From NCBI RefSeq assembly GCF_900101905.1, contig NZ_FNAJ01000014.1, positions 124,001 through 188,000 of the forward strand: 64,000 nt of DNA. Reading direction: 5' to 3'. The position numbers and the translations under genes were made by a program. The stretch comes from Myxococcus virescens (GTDB lineage: Bacteria > Myxococcota > Myxococcia > Myxococcales > Myxococcaceae). The notes beneath the pieces are model-generated. The model did no database searches, was not told where the DNA came from, and was given only the letters and a program-made list of their open reading frames with translations. How positions within the stretch are numbered: the stretch's first letter is position 1; the number at the start of each line of letters is the position of its first letter. Shown in pieces: positions 52,918 through 61,969 of the stretch.

Positions 52918-54087
52918 GTGGACGGCATGACGTGGCGCAGGAGGCTGGCGTATGCGGCAATGGGAACGGCGGCGCTGCTGGCCCTGCTGCTGACAGTGGT
53001 CGCCATCCAGGCCTGGCCGGCGCTGGGTCAGGCCGCGGACGGCGCGCGGCGGGCACGCATGGAGCGCTCGCCCCAGTGGCAGGACGGGCACTTCGACAAC
53101 CCGCAGCCCCTGCGCAACGACACCTGGGGCTCCATCGCGAGCATGTTCAGCGCCAGCCCCGACGTGAGCCCTGCCCAGGGAGCGCTGCCCTCGGTGACGC
53201 TGGACGGGAGCGCGTTCGGAGCACCACCCGCCACGGGCCTTCGCGTCACATGGTTCGGGCACTCGACGTCGCTCGTGGAGCTGGACGGCCAGCGGATTCT
53301 CGTCGACCCGGTATGGAGTGAGCGCGCGTCGCCCCTGAGCTGGATAGGACCGCGCCGCTGGTACGCCCCACCCCTGGCGCTGACGGAGCTACCCGCCGTC
53401 GACGCGGTCGCCATCTCCCATGACCACTACGACCACCTGGACCATCGCACGCTGTTGGCGATGAAGGACTGGGACACCTCCTTCATCGTGCCGCTCGGCG
53501 TCGGCGCACACCTGGTGGGCTGGGGTATCCCCGAGTCGCGCATCATCGAGCTCGACTGGTGGGAGCGTGCGCGCGTGGGAGCGCTGGAGGTCGTCTGCAC
53601 CCCCGCCCGGCATGCCTCGGGCCGAACGGGCATCGACAAGGACGCGACGCTGTGGGCGGGCTTCGCGTTCCTGGGCCCCAAGCACCGCGTGTACTACTCG
53701 GGCGACACGGGCCTGTTCCCCGCCATGAAGGACATTGGCGAGCGGCTGGGGCCCTTCGACCTGACGATGATTGAGGTGGGCCAGTACCACAGCGCGTGGC
53801 CCGACTGGCACATCGGCCCCGAGCAGGCCGTCACCGCGCACCAGTGGGTTCGGGGGCGCGTGTTGCTGCCGGTACATTGGGGCCTGTTCACCCTCGCGCT
53901 CCACGGTTGGACGGAGCCCATTGAACGCGTGCTCGCGGCGGGCGAGGCCACGGGTGTGAGCGTCATCGTCCCGAAGCCGGGTGAGCGTGTCGAACCCGGT
54001 GCGCCGTCCTCCCTCGAACGCTGGTGGCCCTCGCTGCCGTGGAACACGGCGGCGCAGGACCCCATCGTCTCCACGCAGTTGGACTGA
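52918..54087 (+). CDS. Metallo-beta-lactamase-fold hydrolase (NAPE-PLD/UlaG-like)
   Basis: 389 residues from a GTG at 52918 (an in-frame ATG is 9 bp later). One N-terminal membrane anchor (residues about 12-35). Metal ligands: His in WFGHSTSLVEL, the HxHxDH-type AISHDHYDHLDH, His in TPARHASGR, Asp in YYSGDTGLFPAM, His in PVHWGLFTLAL. This spacing is the NAPE-PLD/UlaG-like lactonase or phosphodiesterase group. Envelope-anchored, probably acting on lipid or nucleotide phosphodiesters. Confidence 0.85.
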   Translation: MDGMTWRRRLAYAAMGTAALLALLLTVVAIQAWPALGQAADGARRARMERSPQWQDGHFDNPQPLRNDTWGSIASMFSASPDVSPAQGALPSVTLDGSAFGAPPATGLRVTWFGHSTSLVELDGQRILVDPVWSERASPLSWIGPRRWYAPPLALTELPAVDAVAISHDHYDHLDHRTLLAMKDWDTSFIVPLGVGAHLVGWGIPESRIIELDWWERARVGALEVVCTPARHASGRTGIDKDATLWAGFAFLGPKHRVYYSGDTGLFPAMKDIGERLGPFDLTMIEVGQYHSAWPDWHIGPEQAVTAHQWVRGRVLLPVHWGLFTLALHGWTEPIERVLAAGEATGVSVIVPKPGERVEPGAPSSLERWWPSLPWNTAAQDPIVSTQLD

Positions 54088-54219
54088 TGTCCCTGGCCCG
54101 AACTGCCTGAGCGCCGCCGCCCGCCCGCCTGTCCTCCAGGGTGACGCCTGCCCGCCCTCCCGGTCCAGGTGCCCTTCCCCGCGCCAGGAAGCACCTTGAG
54201 CGCGGGAGGCAGAGAGCGG

Positions 54220-54780
54220 ATGAACAGACGACTCGCTTCGTTTTTCCGAAGAGACCCGGCAGAAGTCCAGGGCGCGTATTACCTGCTCAAGGGCCTGTTG
54301 CCCTGGCTCCAGTCGAAGCGGGTCACCCGGCTCACCGGGCCCATCCGCGAAGGCTGGCTGATGATGACGGTGGGCGGACTCGCCGGCACGGTGGGCGCGA
54401 CGCTCCTGTCCGCGCACCGCCATGGCCGCGTCACACCGGAGCTCAGGAAGCTGGGCATCTGGAGCGCGCTCACGCTCCTGGTGGTCGACGTCTCCACGTA
54501 CGCCACGAACCGGAAGCGGCGCTCCGCCGTCTTCCTGGCCGACGCCGCCGTTCAGGCCGCGCTGCTCGCGGCGCAGTGGCGCGCGCACAGCCGCATGCCG
54601 GTGGTCATCGACGCACGCGCCTCCAGCCTTCGCGACCCGTCGCGGTACGGCGCGGGCGAGCACGGACGGTGGAACATCCTCCCTGGCGAGTCACGCGACG
54701 CGGCGGGCAATCGCGACATCGTCGCCGAAGGCTCCATGTCTTCGTTTCCCGCCAGCGACCCGCCTTCCTACATGGGTTGA
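54220..54780 (+). CDS. Membrane protein with FPASDPPS tail
   Basis: 186 residues from an ATG preceded by GGGAGG. Two hydrophobic segments (about residues 48-68 and 82-102) lie in a basic protein; the C-terminus ends SMSSFPASDPPSYMG, a short motif shared by many small bacterial proteins of unknown role. The start could lie up to 17 codons upstream. Confidence 0.58.
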   Translation: MNRRLASFFRRDPAEVQGAYYLLKGLLPWLQSKRVTRLTGPIREGWLMMTVGGLAGTVGATLLSAHRHGRVTPELRKLGIWSALTLLVVDVSTYATNRKRRSAVFLADAAVQAALLAAQWRAHSRMPVVIDARASSLRDPSRYGAGEHGRWNILPGESRDAAGNRDIVAEGSMSSFPASDPPSYMG

Positions 54781-54828
54781 CCGCTTCGCCGCTGGGTCTC
54801 CCGGAGCGGCCGGTGTAAACCGGAGAGC

Positions 54829-56739
54829 GTGAACGAAAGCTGGGAGCGGCGCTTCCGCCGAGAGGTCAAAGAGATGGACGCCGCCCTGCGTGGCGTCCTG
54901 TCCCGGACACAGTCTGACGAAGAACTCCGTGCCGCCCTCGAGGAACTGGCACGCCGCCCCGCCTTCCGGTCCTTCACCTGGCTGTGGGGGCCCGCCCTCC
55001 ACGCCAGGGACCGCGTCCGCTTCCGCCCCCTCATGCTGTCCTGCTTCTCGCCCGGCAGCGTCACCGCCGACGGGAAGTGGGGGAACCCCTGGCTCGGGGA
55101 GAATGCCTCCGCGCTGGAGGTCTGGCTCTTCGACGCGGACCGCGCCGACGACGTGGAGATGTTCCGCCGCCTCCTGGACTGGAAGCTCGCGGGCCTGCGC
55201 GCCCCCCGGCAGACGGAGTTCTGGCGGACCGAGGTGGTGCGGCGTGTCCAGAAAGCGCCCACGCGCGCGGCGCGGCACACCGAGCTCGCCAAGATGGACA
55301 TCGGCTGGGGCCGGCTGGACGAGCCCACCGCCCTGGCCCTGGACGCGCTGGACGCGGAGGCCGCCCGGCCCTTCATCCTGGAGCATCTGCCATGGAGAGG
55401 GCACCGCGAGCGCCAGCCCATGTGGAACACGCTGCGCGAGCGGGCCCAGGCGCGGGGGGACGCGGCCCTGGCCTCCGCGCTCTACCGGCGATGCGTGGAT
55501 GAGCCCACCTGGTGCCGTGATGCCCTGGCGCTCGCACGCACCGTCCAGTCCCCGGCCGAGCTGGTCGCCGCGCTGAAGGCGCACCACCCGGAGATGCCCA
55601 TGCCCGGCGCGGCGCAGCTCTTCGTGGAGCTGGCGGAGGCGCGCGGACGTGACGTGGTGCCCTACCTCCTCGGCCACCTGCAAGCGGTGGCACCTCGCTG
55701 GGGCGCGCTGGGACGAAAGGACGCGAAGGGCTTCCCGGAGCTGCTGGCGCTCGCGCGGGCGCGGGACTGGGATGATGTCTGGGGCGCGCTCCTGCGCACC
55801 TCGGCCATGGCGGAGACGTATGACGCGGAGGTGCTGCGGCTGGTGCAGGACGACGCATCGCTCCCGGCCCGGACTCGGCGCCGGCTGCTCCAACTGGCGG
55901 GCGCGGGCGGCGAATGGAATCTCCCCGGCCTGGGCCTGGCCCGGGTGCAGCCGCTGACGGACGCCACCGCCACCGCCCTGTACGCGCGCTTTCCGGAGCT
56001 GGTACGCGGCCCCTTCCGCATGCACGTCGCTTTGAGCTGGCACGCCGCGTACCCCAAGCTGGTGATGCGCGCGCTGGAAGCGAACGACGAGGACCTGCTG
56101 GACTACCTCGCCAGCCGCGCCGCCATGCACCTCCCGGCGACGGGGAGCGCGAAGGAGTGGGAGAAGGTGCTCAACGCGATGGCCGCGCACTACGAGGCCC
56201 TGCCGAAGGAGGGCGGCGTCTTCGCCCGCCGCGCCGCCAACGCGCTGGGCGCCCTGCCCGCCTACTCCATGTGGACCTTCGACGCGCTGATGGAGAAGAA
56301 CCGGCTGGCGCGGCTGTTCTTCCTCCGCTCGGATGACTTCTACCTGGCCGAGCCCCGCGCCGTGCGCGACCTGCTGGAGGCGCCGCAGATTCACGTCCAG
56401 GCGCTGGCCTTCCGGCTGCTCGGCCGCGACTCCGCGAACGCCCGCGAGGTGGCCGCACAGAACCTGGACCTGCTCCAGGCCACCCTGCTGAGACCCCTGC
56501 ACCGGCGCACGCGTCACGCCGCCTTCGACGCGCTGGCCAACGCCGCCGCCCACGGTGTGGAGGCCGCCCGCGTGCTGGTGCCGCGCGTGCGTGACGCCTT
56601 CGCGCTGCCGGACTCGCGCTATCCCAAGGAGTCGCTGATGGCGCTGCTGGCCCGCATGCTGGCGCGCTGGCCCGAGCTGCGAGACGCCACCGAAGTCCCC
56701 CACGTCTTCGGCCTGCCCGCGAAAGGAGACGGCGCGTGA
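54829..56739 (+). CDS. Helical-repeat protein encoded with the SWIM gene
   Basis: 636 residues from a GTG preceded by GGAG. Almost entirely helical, with many Arg/Ala/Leu-rich segments (PTALALDALDAEAARPFILE, AHGVEAARVLVPRVRDAF) reminiscent of HEAT-like repeats. No catalytic motif seen. Overlaps the SWIM-domain gene by GTGA, so they are translated together. In other bacteria SWIM-zinc-finger proteins are often encoded with large uncharacterised helical proteins, MoxR ATPases and VWA proteins; here only these two are present, next to a retron. Confidence 0.65.
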   Translation: MNESWERRFRREVKEMDAALRGVLSRTQSDEELRAALEELARRPAFRSFTWLWGPALHARDRVRFRPLMLSCFSPGSVTADGKWGNPWLGENASALEVWLFDADRADDVEMFRRLLDWKLAGLRAPRQTEFWRTEVVRRVQKAPTRAARHTELAKMDIGWGRLDEPTALALDALDAEAARPFILEHLPWRGHRERQPMWNTLRERAQARGDAALASALYRRCVDEPTWCRDALALARTVQSPAELVAALKAHHPEMPMPGAAQLFVELAEARGRDVVPYLLGHLQAVAPRWGALGRKDAKGFPELLALARARDWDDVWGALLRTSAMAETYDAEVLRLVQDDASLPARTRRRLLQLAGAGGEWNLPGLGLARVQPLTDATATALYARFPELVRGPFRMHVALSWHAAYPKLVMRALEANDEDLLDYLASRAAMHLPATGSAKEWEKVLNAMAAHYEALPKEGGVFARRAANALGALPAYSMWTFDALMEKNRLARLFFLRSDDFYLAEPRAVRDLLEAPQIHVQALAFRLLGRDSANAREVAAQNLDLLQATLLRPLHRRTRHAAFDALANAAAHGVEAARVLVPRVRDAFALPDSRYPKESLMALLARMLARWPELRDATEVPHVFGLPAKGDGA

Positions 56740-58334
56740 CGGCCTCCAGCTTCCTCTACGCCACGCCCTCCGTGTTCGAGTCCACCCGGGAGCGCGCGCA
56801 GCTCAGCCTGTCCGCGGACGCGCACCGCCCCGTGCGTTTCCACGCGCGCGTGGCCCGGGACGTCCTGTCTCTCCGGATGGCGCTCCAGGCGCTCGGCGGG
56901 CTCATCTGGCAATCGGACGCGTGGAACGAGACGTGGGGCGGCGGGCTGCTGGACCCGCTCATCACCGTGCACCCCGACCGCGTCTTCTTCGAGGCCTTCA
57001 GCCAGGACCAGAGCGCCTACGGGCTCGTCACCGTGGACCGCGGCCTCTTCGAGCCCGAGGGCGAGGTGCGCTGCGGCACCACCAACGTGGACTTCACCGC
57101 CTGGCTGTGGGCGGCGCTGGCCGAGATGCGCTCCACCCGGGAGACACACCTCCGCATCGGCCCGGAGGGACTCGACGTGCGCACCACCGGCGCGGGCGGT
57201 CGCTTCGAGCAGAAGGTGGACGTCCCGGAGCCCTGGGTGCGGGGCCTGCTCCAACTCCAGGGCGGCATGGCGATGCCCGGCACCCGCCTGACCGCGCGGC
57301 CGGTGGACCTGCTCGCCGCGGTGCGCTTCCTCAGCCACACCAAGGCCAAGGTGTCACCGCGCGCGCTGCGTTACGAACTCCACCCGGGCGAGGACGCGCG
57401 GCTGATGCTGGAGCCTTGGGAGCACCCCGTGCCCTTGAAGGGCGCGGCCCACGGGTACACGGCGCCTCGCATCATCCGGGCCTGGGGCCGCCGGCGGCTG
57501 CGGCTGCTGGAGCCGCTGCTGCCCTACGCGGAGCGGGTGGACATCTACCTGAAGGGCCGCGCGCTGCCGCACTTCTACGTCGCGCACCTGCCCGGCGGCG
57601 TGCGCTTCCTGCTGGGCCTGTCCGGGTGGACGGCGAATCATTGGACGAACACCGCGGGCATGGACCTGCTGCTGGAGCCGGCGCGTGACAGCGCGCTGGC
57701 GGAGCGGGTGCTCGGCGTGCTGCGCGAGCGCGTTCATGCCTCGACCGAGGATGTGGCCACCGCCCTGGGCGTGGACACGGCGCGGGCCGCGGGCGCCCTG
57801 GCGGCGCAATGCGCGGCCGGGCGCGCCATCTTCGACGTGGAGGCGCGGCGCTGGCGCCACCGCGAGCTGTTCGCCACGCCGGTGGACCTGGGCCGTCTGT
57901 ACCCGCCTGACGCCCGCCGTGAGGAAGCAGAGCGCCTGGAGGCCGCGGGCGAGGTGGAGGTGACCTCCGCGGCGCCGCGAGAGAAGCGCAGCATACGCAC
58001 GCTGTCCACGCCGGAGGGGCCCGTTACGCGCGAGGTGGTTCACCGGGACTGGGTGGTCCATGGCCGCGCGGGCCCGCAGTCGGGCGTCGAGCTGGTGATG
58101 AACGACGAGGACCGTCTCCTCTTCGGCCGGTGCGGCTGCGAGTACTTCAGCGAGCACCTGCTGAACCAGGGCCCCTGCGCACACCTGCTCGCGCTCAGCC
58201 GCCTGGCGCGAGCGCAGCGCCGCGAACTCCGCAGCTCCGAGCCCGCCTCCGCGGACGCACTCGCGGCCCGGGCGGCGGAGGCGGACGCGCGGCGGCGGCC
58301 CACGGAGACGCTTGACCCGGGAGACGACGAATGA
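56736..58334 (+). CDS. SWIM zinc-finger protein
   Basis: 532 residues, GTG start overlapping the previous stop. The SWIM motif CxCx12CxH is Cys466, Cys468, Cys481, His483 (GRCGCEYF and GPCAHLLALS). SWIM fingers bind DNA or proteins. About 370 N-terminal residues are beta-rich (DVLSLRMALQALGGLIW, RVDIYLKGRALPHFYVAHLP) and a winged-helix-like part follows (STEDVATALGVDTARAAGAL). The Ala/Arg-rich tail ends 19 bp before the retron's a1 repeat, so the msr promoter must lie within this gene or the retron is read from the operon promoter. Confidence 0.78.
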   Translation: MTASSFLYATPSVFESTRERAQLSLSADAHRPVRFHARVARDVLSLRMALQALGGLIWQSDAWNETWGGGLLDPLITVHPDRVFFEAFSQDQSAYGLVTVDRGLFEPEGEVRCGTTNVDFTAWLWAALAEMRSTRETHLRIGPEGLDVRTTGAGGRFEQKVDVPEPWVRGLLQLQGGMAMPGTRLTARPVDLLAAVRFLSHTKAKVSPRALRYELHPGEDARLMLEPWEHPVPLKGAAHGYTAPRIIRAWGRRRLRLLEPLLPYAERVDIYLKGRALPHFYVAHLPGGVRFLLGLSGWTANHWTNTAGMDLLLEPARDSALAERVLGVLRERVHASTEDVATALGVDTARAAGALAAQCAAGRAIFDVEARRWRHRELFATPVDLGRLYPPDARREEAERLEAAGEVEVTSAAPREKRSIRTLSTPEGPVTREVVHRDWVVHGRAGPQSGVELVMNDEDRLLFGRCGCEYFSEHLLNQGPCAHLLALSRLARAQRRELRSSEPASADALAARAAEADARRRPTETLDPGDDE

Positions 58335-58353
58335 CGATAACGGCAGGTGCTCT

Positions 58354-58505
58354 CGGGAGAGGCCAGGGCTCGCAGATGAGCCATGAGTACCGCGGTGTTT
58401 CGCCGCGGGGGTGTTCTGTCCCCATCTCTTCGCCAGGGTCCCAGCGTACGCAACGCAGGGAGCCCCGGGTCCAACGCCTCGCAGGTCGTCCCCTGGCCTC
58501 TTCCG
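58354..58505 (+). ncRNA. Retron msr-msd RNA (Mx65-like)
   Basis: a1 (58354-58368, CGGGAGAGGCCAGGG) pairs with a2 (58491-58505) over 15 bp with one G-U pair, the hallmark retron helix. Between them: an msr hairpin with CCGCGG arms at 58390-58395 and 58403-58408, a GGGG/CCCC stem at 58408-58423, and a long msd hairpin (58436-58447 with 58453-58465, one mismatch and one bulge). Reverse transcription would begin next to a2, near 58490, and copy back to about 58425, giving a DNA of about 65 nt. Candidate branching G residues lie at 58372-58387; the exact one cannot be fixed here. The reverse transcriptase gene starts 7 bp after a2. Confidence 0.85.
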
Positions 58506-58512
58506 GAGCACC

Positions 58513-59796
58513 ATGAGCTGGTTCGACACCACCCTCTCCTGGCTCAAGGGGTTGTTCAGCCGTCCCGTCACGCGAAGCACCACCGGGCTGGACGTGCCGC
58601 TGGATGCCCACGGCCGTCCCCAGGACGTCGTGACGGAGACGGTCTCCACGTCGGGCCCCCTGAAGCCCGGGCACCTGCGACAGATCCGCCGGGATGCACG
58701 GCTGCTCCCCAAGGGCGTCCGCCGCTACACCCCGGGCCGGAAGAAGTGGATGGAGGCCGCCGAGGCCCGGCGGCTGTTCTCCGCCACGCTGCGCACGCGG
58801 AACCGGAACCTGAGGGACTTGCTGCCCGATGAGGCCCAGCTGGCGCGCTACGGCCTGCCGGTCTGGCGCACGGAGGAGGACGTGGCAGCGGCCCTGGGCG
58901 TCTCGGTGGGCGTGCTCCGCCACTACAGCATCCACCGTCCACGCGAGCGGGTGCGACACTATGTGACCTTCGCCGTGCCCAAGCGCTCCGGCGGCGTCCG
59001 GCTGCTGCATGCGCCCAAGCGGCGCCTGAAGGCCCTGCAACGCCGGATGCTGGCGCTCCTGGTGTCGAAGCTCCCCGTGAGTCCACAGGCCCATGGCTTC
59101 GTGCCCGGCCGCTCCATCAAGACGGGCGCCGCGCCGCACGTGGGCCGGCGGGTGGTCCTGAAGCTGGACCTGAAGGACTTCTTCCCCTCCGTCACCTTCG
59201 CGCGGGTGCGAGGGCTGCTCATCGCCCTGGGCTATGGCTATCCCGTGGCGGCCACGCTCGCGGTGCTGATGACGGAGTCCGAGCGCCAGCCCGTGGAGCT
59301 GGAGGGCACCCTCTTCCACGTTCCAGTGGGCCCGCGCGTCTGCGTGCAGGGCGCCCCCACGAGCCCCGCCCTGTGCAACGCGGTGCTGCTGCGACTGGAC
59401 CGGCGGCTGGCGGGACTGGCGCGTCGGTACGGCTACACGTACACGCGCTACGCGGATGACCTCACCTTCTCCGGCGACGACGTCACGGCGCTGGAGCGAG
59501 TCCGCGCGCTGGCCGCGCGGTACGTGCAGGAGGAAGGCTTCGAGGTCAACCGCGAGAAGACCCGCGTGCAACGCCGGGGCGGCGCCCAGCGCGTCACTGG
59601 CGTCACCGTGAATACGACGCTGGGCTTGTCACGCGAGGAGCGGCGGCGGCTCCGGGCGATGCTGCACCAGGAGGGGCGGTCGGAGGACGGCGAGGCACAC
59701 CGCGCGCGCCTCGACGGCCTCCTGGCCTACGTGAAGATGCTCAACCCGGAGCAGGCGGAGCGGCTCGCGCGCCGGCGCAAGCCGCGCGGGACGTGA
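58513..59796 (+). CDS. Retron reverse transcriptase (Mx65-like)
   Basis: 427 residues, the size reported for the M. xanthus Mx65 enzyme. A 130-residue N-terminal extension precedes the polymerase, as in myxobacterial retrons. Catalytic blocks: KLDLKDFFPS (217-226), QGAPTSP (279-285), YADD (313-316), and VTG (361-363) for template recognition. The conserved NAxxH of region X is altered to GAAPH after HGFVPGRSIKT. It synthesises msDNA from the RNA encoded immediately upstream. Ends 8 bp before the convergent GFA gene. Confidence 0.93.
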   Translation: MSWFDTTLSWLKGLFSRPVTRSTTGLDVPLDAHGRPQDVVTETVSTSGPLKPGHLRQIRRDARLLPKGVRRYTPGRKKWMEAAEARRLFSATLRTRNRNLRDLLPDEAQLARYGLPVWRTEEDVAAALGVSVGVLRHYSIHRPRERVRHYVTFAVPKRSGGVRLLHAPKRRLKALQRRMLALLVSKLPVSPQAHGFVPGRSIKTGAAPHVGRRVVLKLDLKDFFPSVTFARVRGLLIALGYGYPVAATLAVLMTESERQPVELEGTLFHVPVGPRVCVQGAPTSPALCNAVLLRLDRRLAGLARRYGYTYTRYADDLTFSGDDVTALERVRALAARYVQEEGFEVNREKTRVQRRGGAQRVTGVTVNTTLGLSREERRRLRAMLHQEGRSEDGEAHRARLDGLLAYVKMLNPEQAERLARRRKPRGT

Positions 59797-59807
59797 GCGA
59801 GGGCTCA
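59794..59807. other. Short hairpin holding both convergent stop codons
   Basis: TGAGC (59794-59798) and GCTCA (59803-59807) with a 4-nt loop. The retron RT stop and the GFA stop both lie in its arms. Possible weak bidirectional terminator. Confidence 0.4.
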
Positions 59808-60224
59808 GCTCCGGATGGGCCAGGGCCTGTCGCGCGTCCCGGCCTCCCAGTTGTCATGGCGGCCGTCCCAGTACACGACCTTCAGCTCACCGGGGTCGAC
59901 GTCGTCCAGGCACTGGATATTGACGGACCGGAACTCTCCACCGAGCTCCTCGACGAACCCGGCGGAGAAGCAATGGATGCCGCAGTGCTTGCAGAACGAG
60001 CGGAAGTTCGGGCTCGAGCCCTTCCGGAACTCACCCAGGTGCTCCGCGCCCGCGGTGACGCGGAAGGCGCTCGGCTTCGGGTAGGCCTGCGTGCCGCCGA
60101 CCTTGGTGCAGATGCTGCAATTGCAGCGGCTCACGGGCTCCGACAGATCCATCTCGGCCTCGAAACGCACCGCTCCGCAAAGACATCCTCCGGTGTACTG
60201 CTTCAGCTTGCTGTCCTTCGACAT
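59805..60224 (-). CDS. GFA-family protein (Mss4-like zinc fold)
   Basis: 139 residues from MSKDSKLKQY at 60224, with GAGGAG 8 bp upstream; an earlier ATG lies 12 codons away. Zinc-site cysteines: GGCLCGAVRF, CNCSICTK, SFCKHCGIHCFSAG. The family is named glutathione-dependent formaldehyde-activating, but most members have no demonstrated such activity. Confidence 0.85.
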   Translation of the reverse strand: MSKDSKLKQYTGGCLCGAVRFEAEMDLSEPVSRCNCSICTKVGGTQAYPKPSAFRVTAGAEHLGEFRKGSSPNFRSFCKHCGIHCFSAGFVEELGGEFRSVNIQCLDDVDPGELKVVYWDGRHDNWEAGTRDRPWPIRS

Positions 60225-60277
60225 GACGGAATCTCCTCGAACGAGCGAAACGACGCCCATGACTTAGGCAGCCCGCA

Positions 60278-60293
60278 TGACAGGGGTATGTCA
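60278..60293. promoter_or_regulatory. Palindrome TGACA-N6-TGTCA before the KamA-family gene
   Basis: TGACA-GGGGTA-TGTCA lies 54 bp upstream of the GFA start and 300 bp before the KamA start. Its arms, TA before the right arm, and following GG match the palindrome at 15654. The rest of the 370-bp gap shows no gene. Confidence 0.45.
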
Positions 60294-60593
60294 GGTATCT
60301 TCCGGCCCGCTGCGGCGGCAGGGACTCCCCGGCCCGGAACCAGGAGACAGCAGAATCCCCGACCTTCGACACCTTGCGTCATGCCACTTCAGACGCAAAG
60401 TCACTGGAAATTGCAACGCAAGGTGGAATCTAGCCTGCCCGCTCGCCCCTGAGAGATGACACTTCGCCCCTCGGCGTGGTAACCGGACTCTCCCTCGTTG
60501 GTGGTCAAACGGTGTGCGCTCACGCCCGGCCACCAGCCAGAGTGGCCGCTGTGGACCTCGTGGCCGCCCTGACTACCGCAGGAGAAACGAGAC

Positions 60594-61928
60594 ATGAGCG
60601 TTATGTCAAACGCAGCACTGGCTCTGTCCACGGGTCGCCGGTACCGTGCCTACACCACGCGACACCTGGACGAGCTGACGACTCGGGCCGGGCTCTCAGC
60701 GGATGAACGGCTGGCGGTGCAAGCGGTGGCGCACGTGCTGCCCTTCCGGACCAACAGCTACGTCGTGGACGAGCTGATTGACTGGGCCGCCGCGCCCGCC
60801 GACCCCATCTACCGGCTCGTCTTCCCGCAGGCGGACATGCTGCCCACGGACGACGTGGCTCGCATGGCGGACCTGCTGAGCTCCGGTGCATCCCCCCTGG
60901 AGCTGAACGCCGCCGCCAACGAGATTCGCGCGCGGCTCAATCCGCACCCCGCCGGGCAGATGCAGCTCAACGTTCCCAAGCAGGCCAACGAAGAGCCCGT
61001 CCCGGGCCTCCAGCACAAGTACAAGGAGACGGTGCTCATCTTCCCCAAGCAGGGACAGACGTGCCACGCCTACTGCACGTACTGCTTCCGCTGGGCGCAG
61101 TTCGTCGGGGACGCGGACCTGAAGTTCGCCTCGCGGGAAATCGAGCCGCTGGTGAACTACATCCGCGCGCACCCCGAGGTCACCAACGTGCTGTTCACCG
61201 GTGGCGACCCGATGATCATGACCGAGGCCGTGCTGGCCAAGTATATCGAGCCGCTGCTCGACATCGAGCACCTGGAGGCCATCCGCATCGGCACCAAGGC
61301 GCTGGCCTACTGGCCGCAGCGCTTCGTCACGGATTCGGACGCGGACGACATCCTGCGCCTGTTCGAGAAGGTGGTCGCCTCCGGCAAGAGCCTGGCCTTC
61401 ATGGCGCATTTCTCTCATCCCAACGAGATGGTCCCCGAGATTGTCCAGGAGGCGGTGCGCCGCATCCGGAGCACCGGCGCGGTCATCCGCACCCAGGCGC
61501 CGCTCATCCGCACCATCAACGACACGCCGGGCACCTGGGAGAGCATGTGGCGCACGCACCTGCGCCACGGCATGGTGCCGTATTACATGTTCGTCGAGCG
61601 GGATACGGGTCCGCAGGACTACTTCGCGGTACCGCTCGCCGAGGCCTACGACATCTTCCGCAACGCCTACCAGAGCGTGTCCGGACTGGCGCGCACGGTG
61701 CGCGGCCCGTCGATGTCCGCCACGCCCGGCAAGGTGTGCGTGGACGGTGTGGCGGAGATTGCCGGCGAGAAGGTCTTCGTCCTCCACTTCATCCAGGCGC
61801 GCGACCCGGAGCTCGTTGGCCGGCCCTTCTTCGCGAAGTACGACGAGAAGGCCTCCTGGCTGTTCGACCTCAAGCCCGCGATGGGCGCCACCCACTTCCC
61901 GTGGGACGAGCCGTCCGCGCAGTCGTAG
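60594..61928 (+). CDS. KamA-family radical SAM protein (lysine 2,3-aminomutase-like)
   Basis: 444 residues from an ATG with AGGAG 9 bp upstream. The 4Fe-4S site is CHAYCTYC (Cys157, Cys161, Cys164). TGGDPMIM and the C-terminal PGKVCVDG, where the PLP Lys of lysine aminomutase is normally found, follow the KamA layout. It lacks the usual neighbours of lysine or arginine aminomutase pathways (beta-lysine acetyltransferase, kam genes), so the substrate is open. Own promoter and a strong terminator at 61939. Confidence 0.8.
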   Translation: MSVMSNAALALSTGRRYRAYTTRHLDELTTRAGLSADERLAVQAVAHVLPFRTNSYVVDELIDWAAAPADPIYRLVFPQADMLPTDDVARMADLLSSGASPLELNAAANEIRARLNPHPAGQMQLNVPKQANEEPVPGLQHKYKETVLIFPKQGQTCHAYCTYCFRWAQFVGDADLKFASREIEPLVNYIRAHPEVTNVLFTGGDPMIMTEAVLAKYIEPLLDIEHLEAIRIGTKALAYWPQRFVTDSDADDILRLFEKVVASGKSLAFMAHFSHPNEMVPEIVQEAVRRIRSTGAVIRTQAPLIRTINDTPGTWESMWRTHLRHGMVPYYMFVERDTGPQDYFAVPLAEAYDIFRNAYQSVSGLARTVRGPSMSATPGKVCVDGVAEIAGEKVFVLHFIQARDPELVGRPFFAKYDEKASWLFDLKPAMGATHFPWDEPSAQS

Positions 61929-61938
61929 CCGCCACGCG

Positions 61939-61969
61939 GCGGGAGGCCCCAGTGGCTGGCCTCCCGCCC
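61939..61969 (+). terminator. Terminator after the KamA-family gene
   Basis: GGCGGGAGGCC (61939-61949) and GGCCTCCCGCC (61959-61969), perfect 11-bp stem with a 9-nt loop, 10 bp after the stop. Confidence 0.72.
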
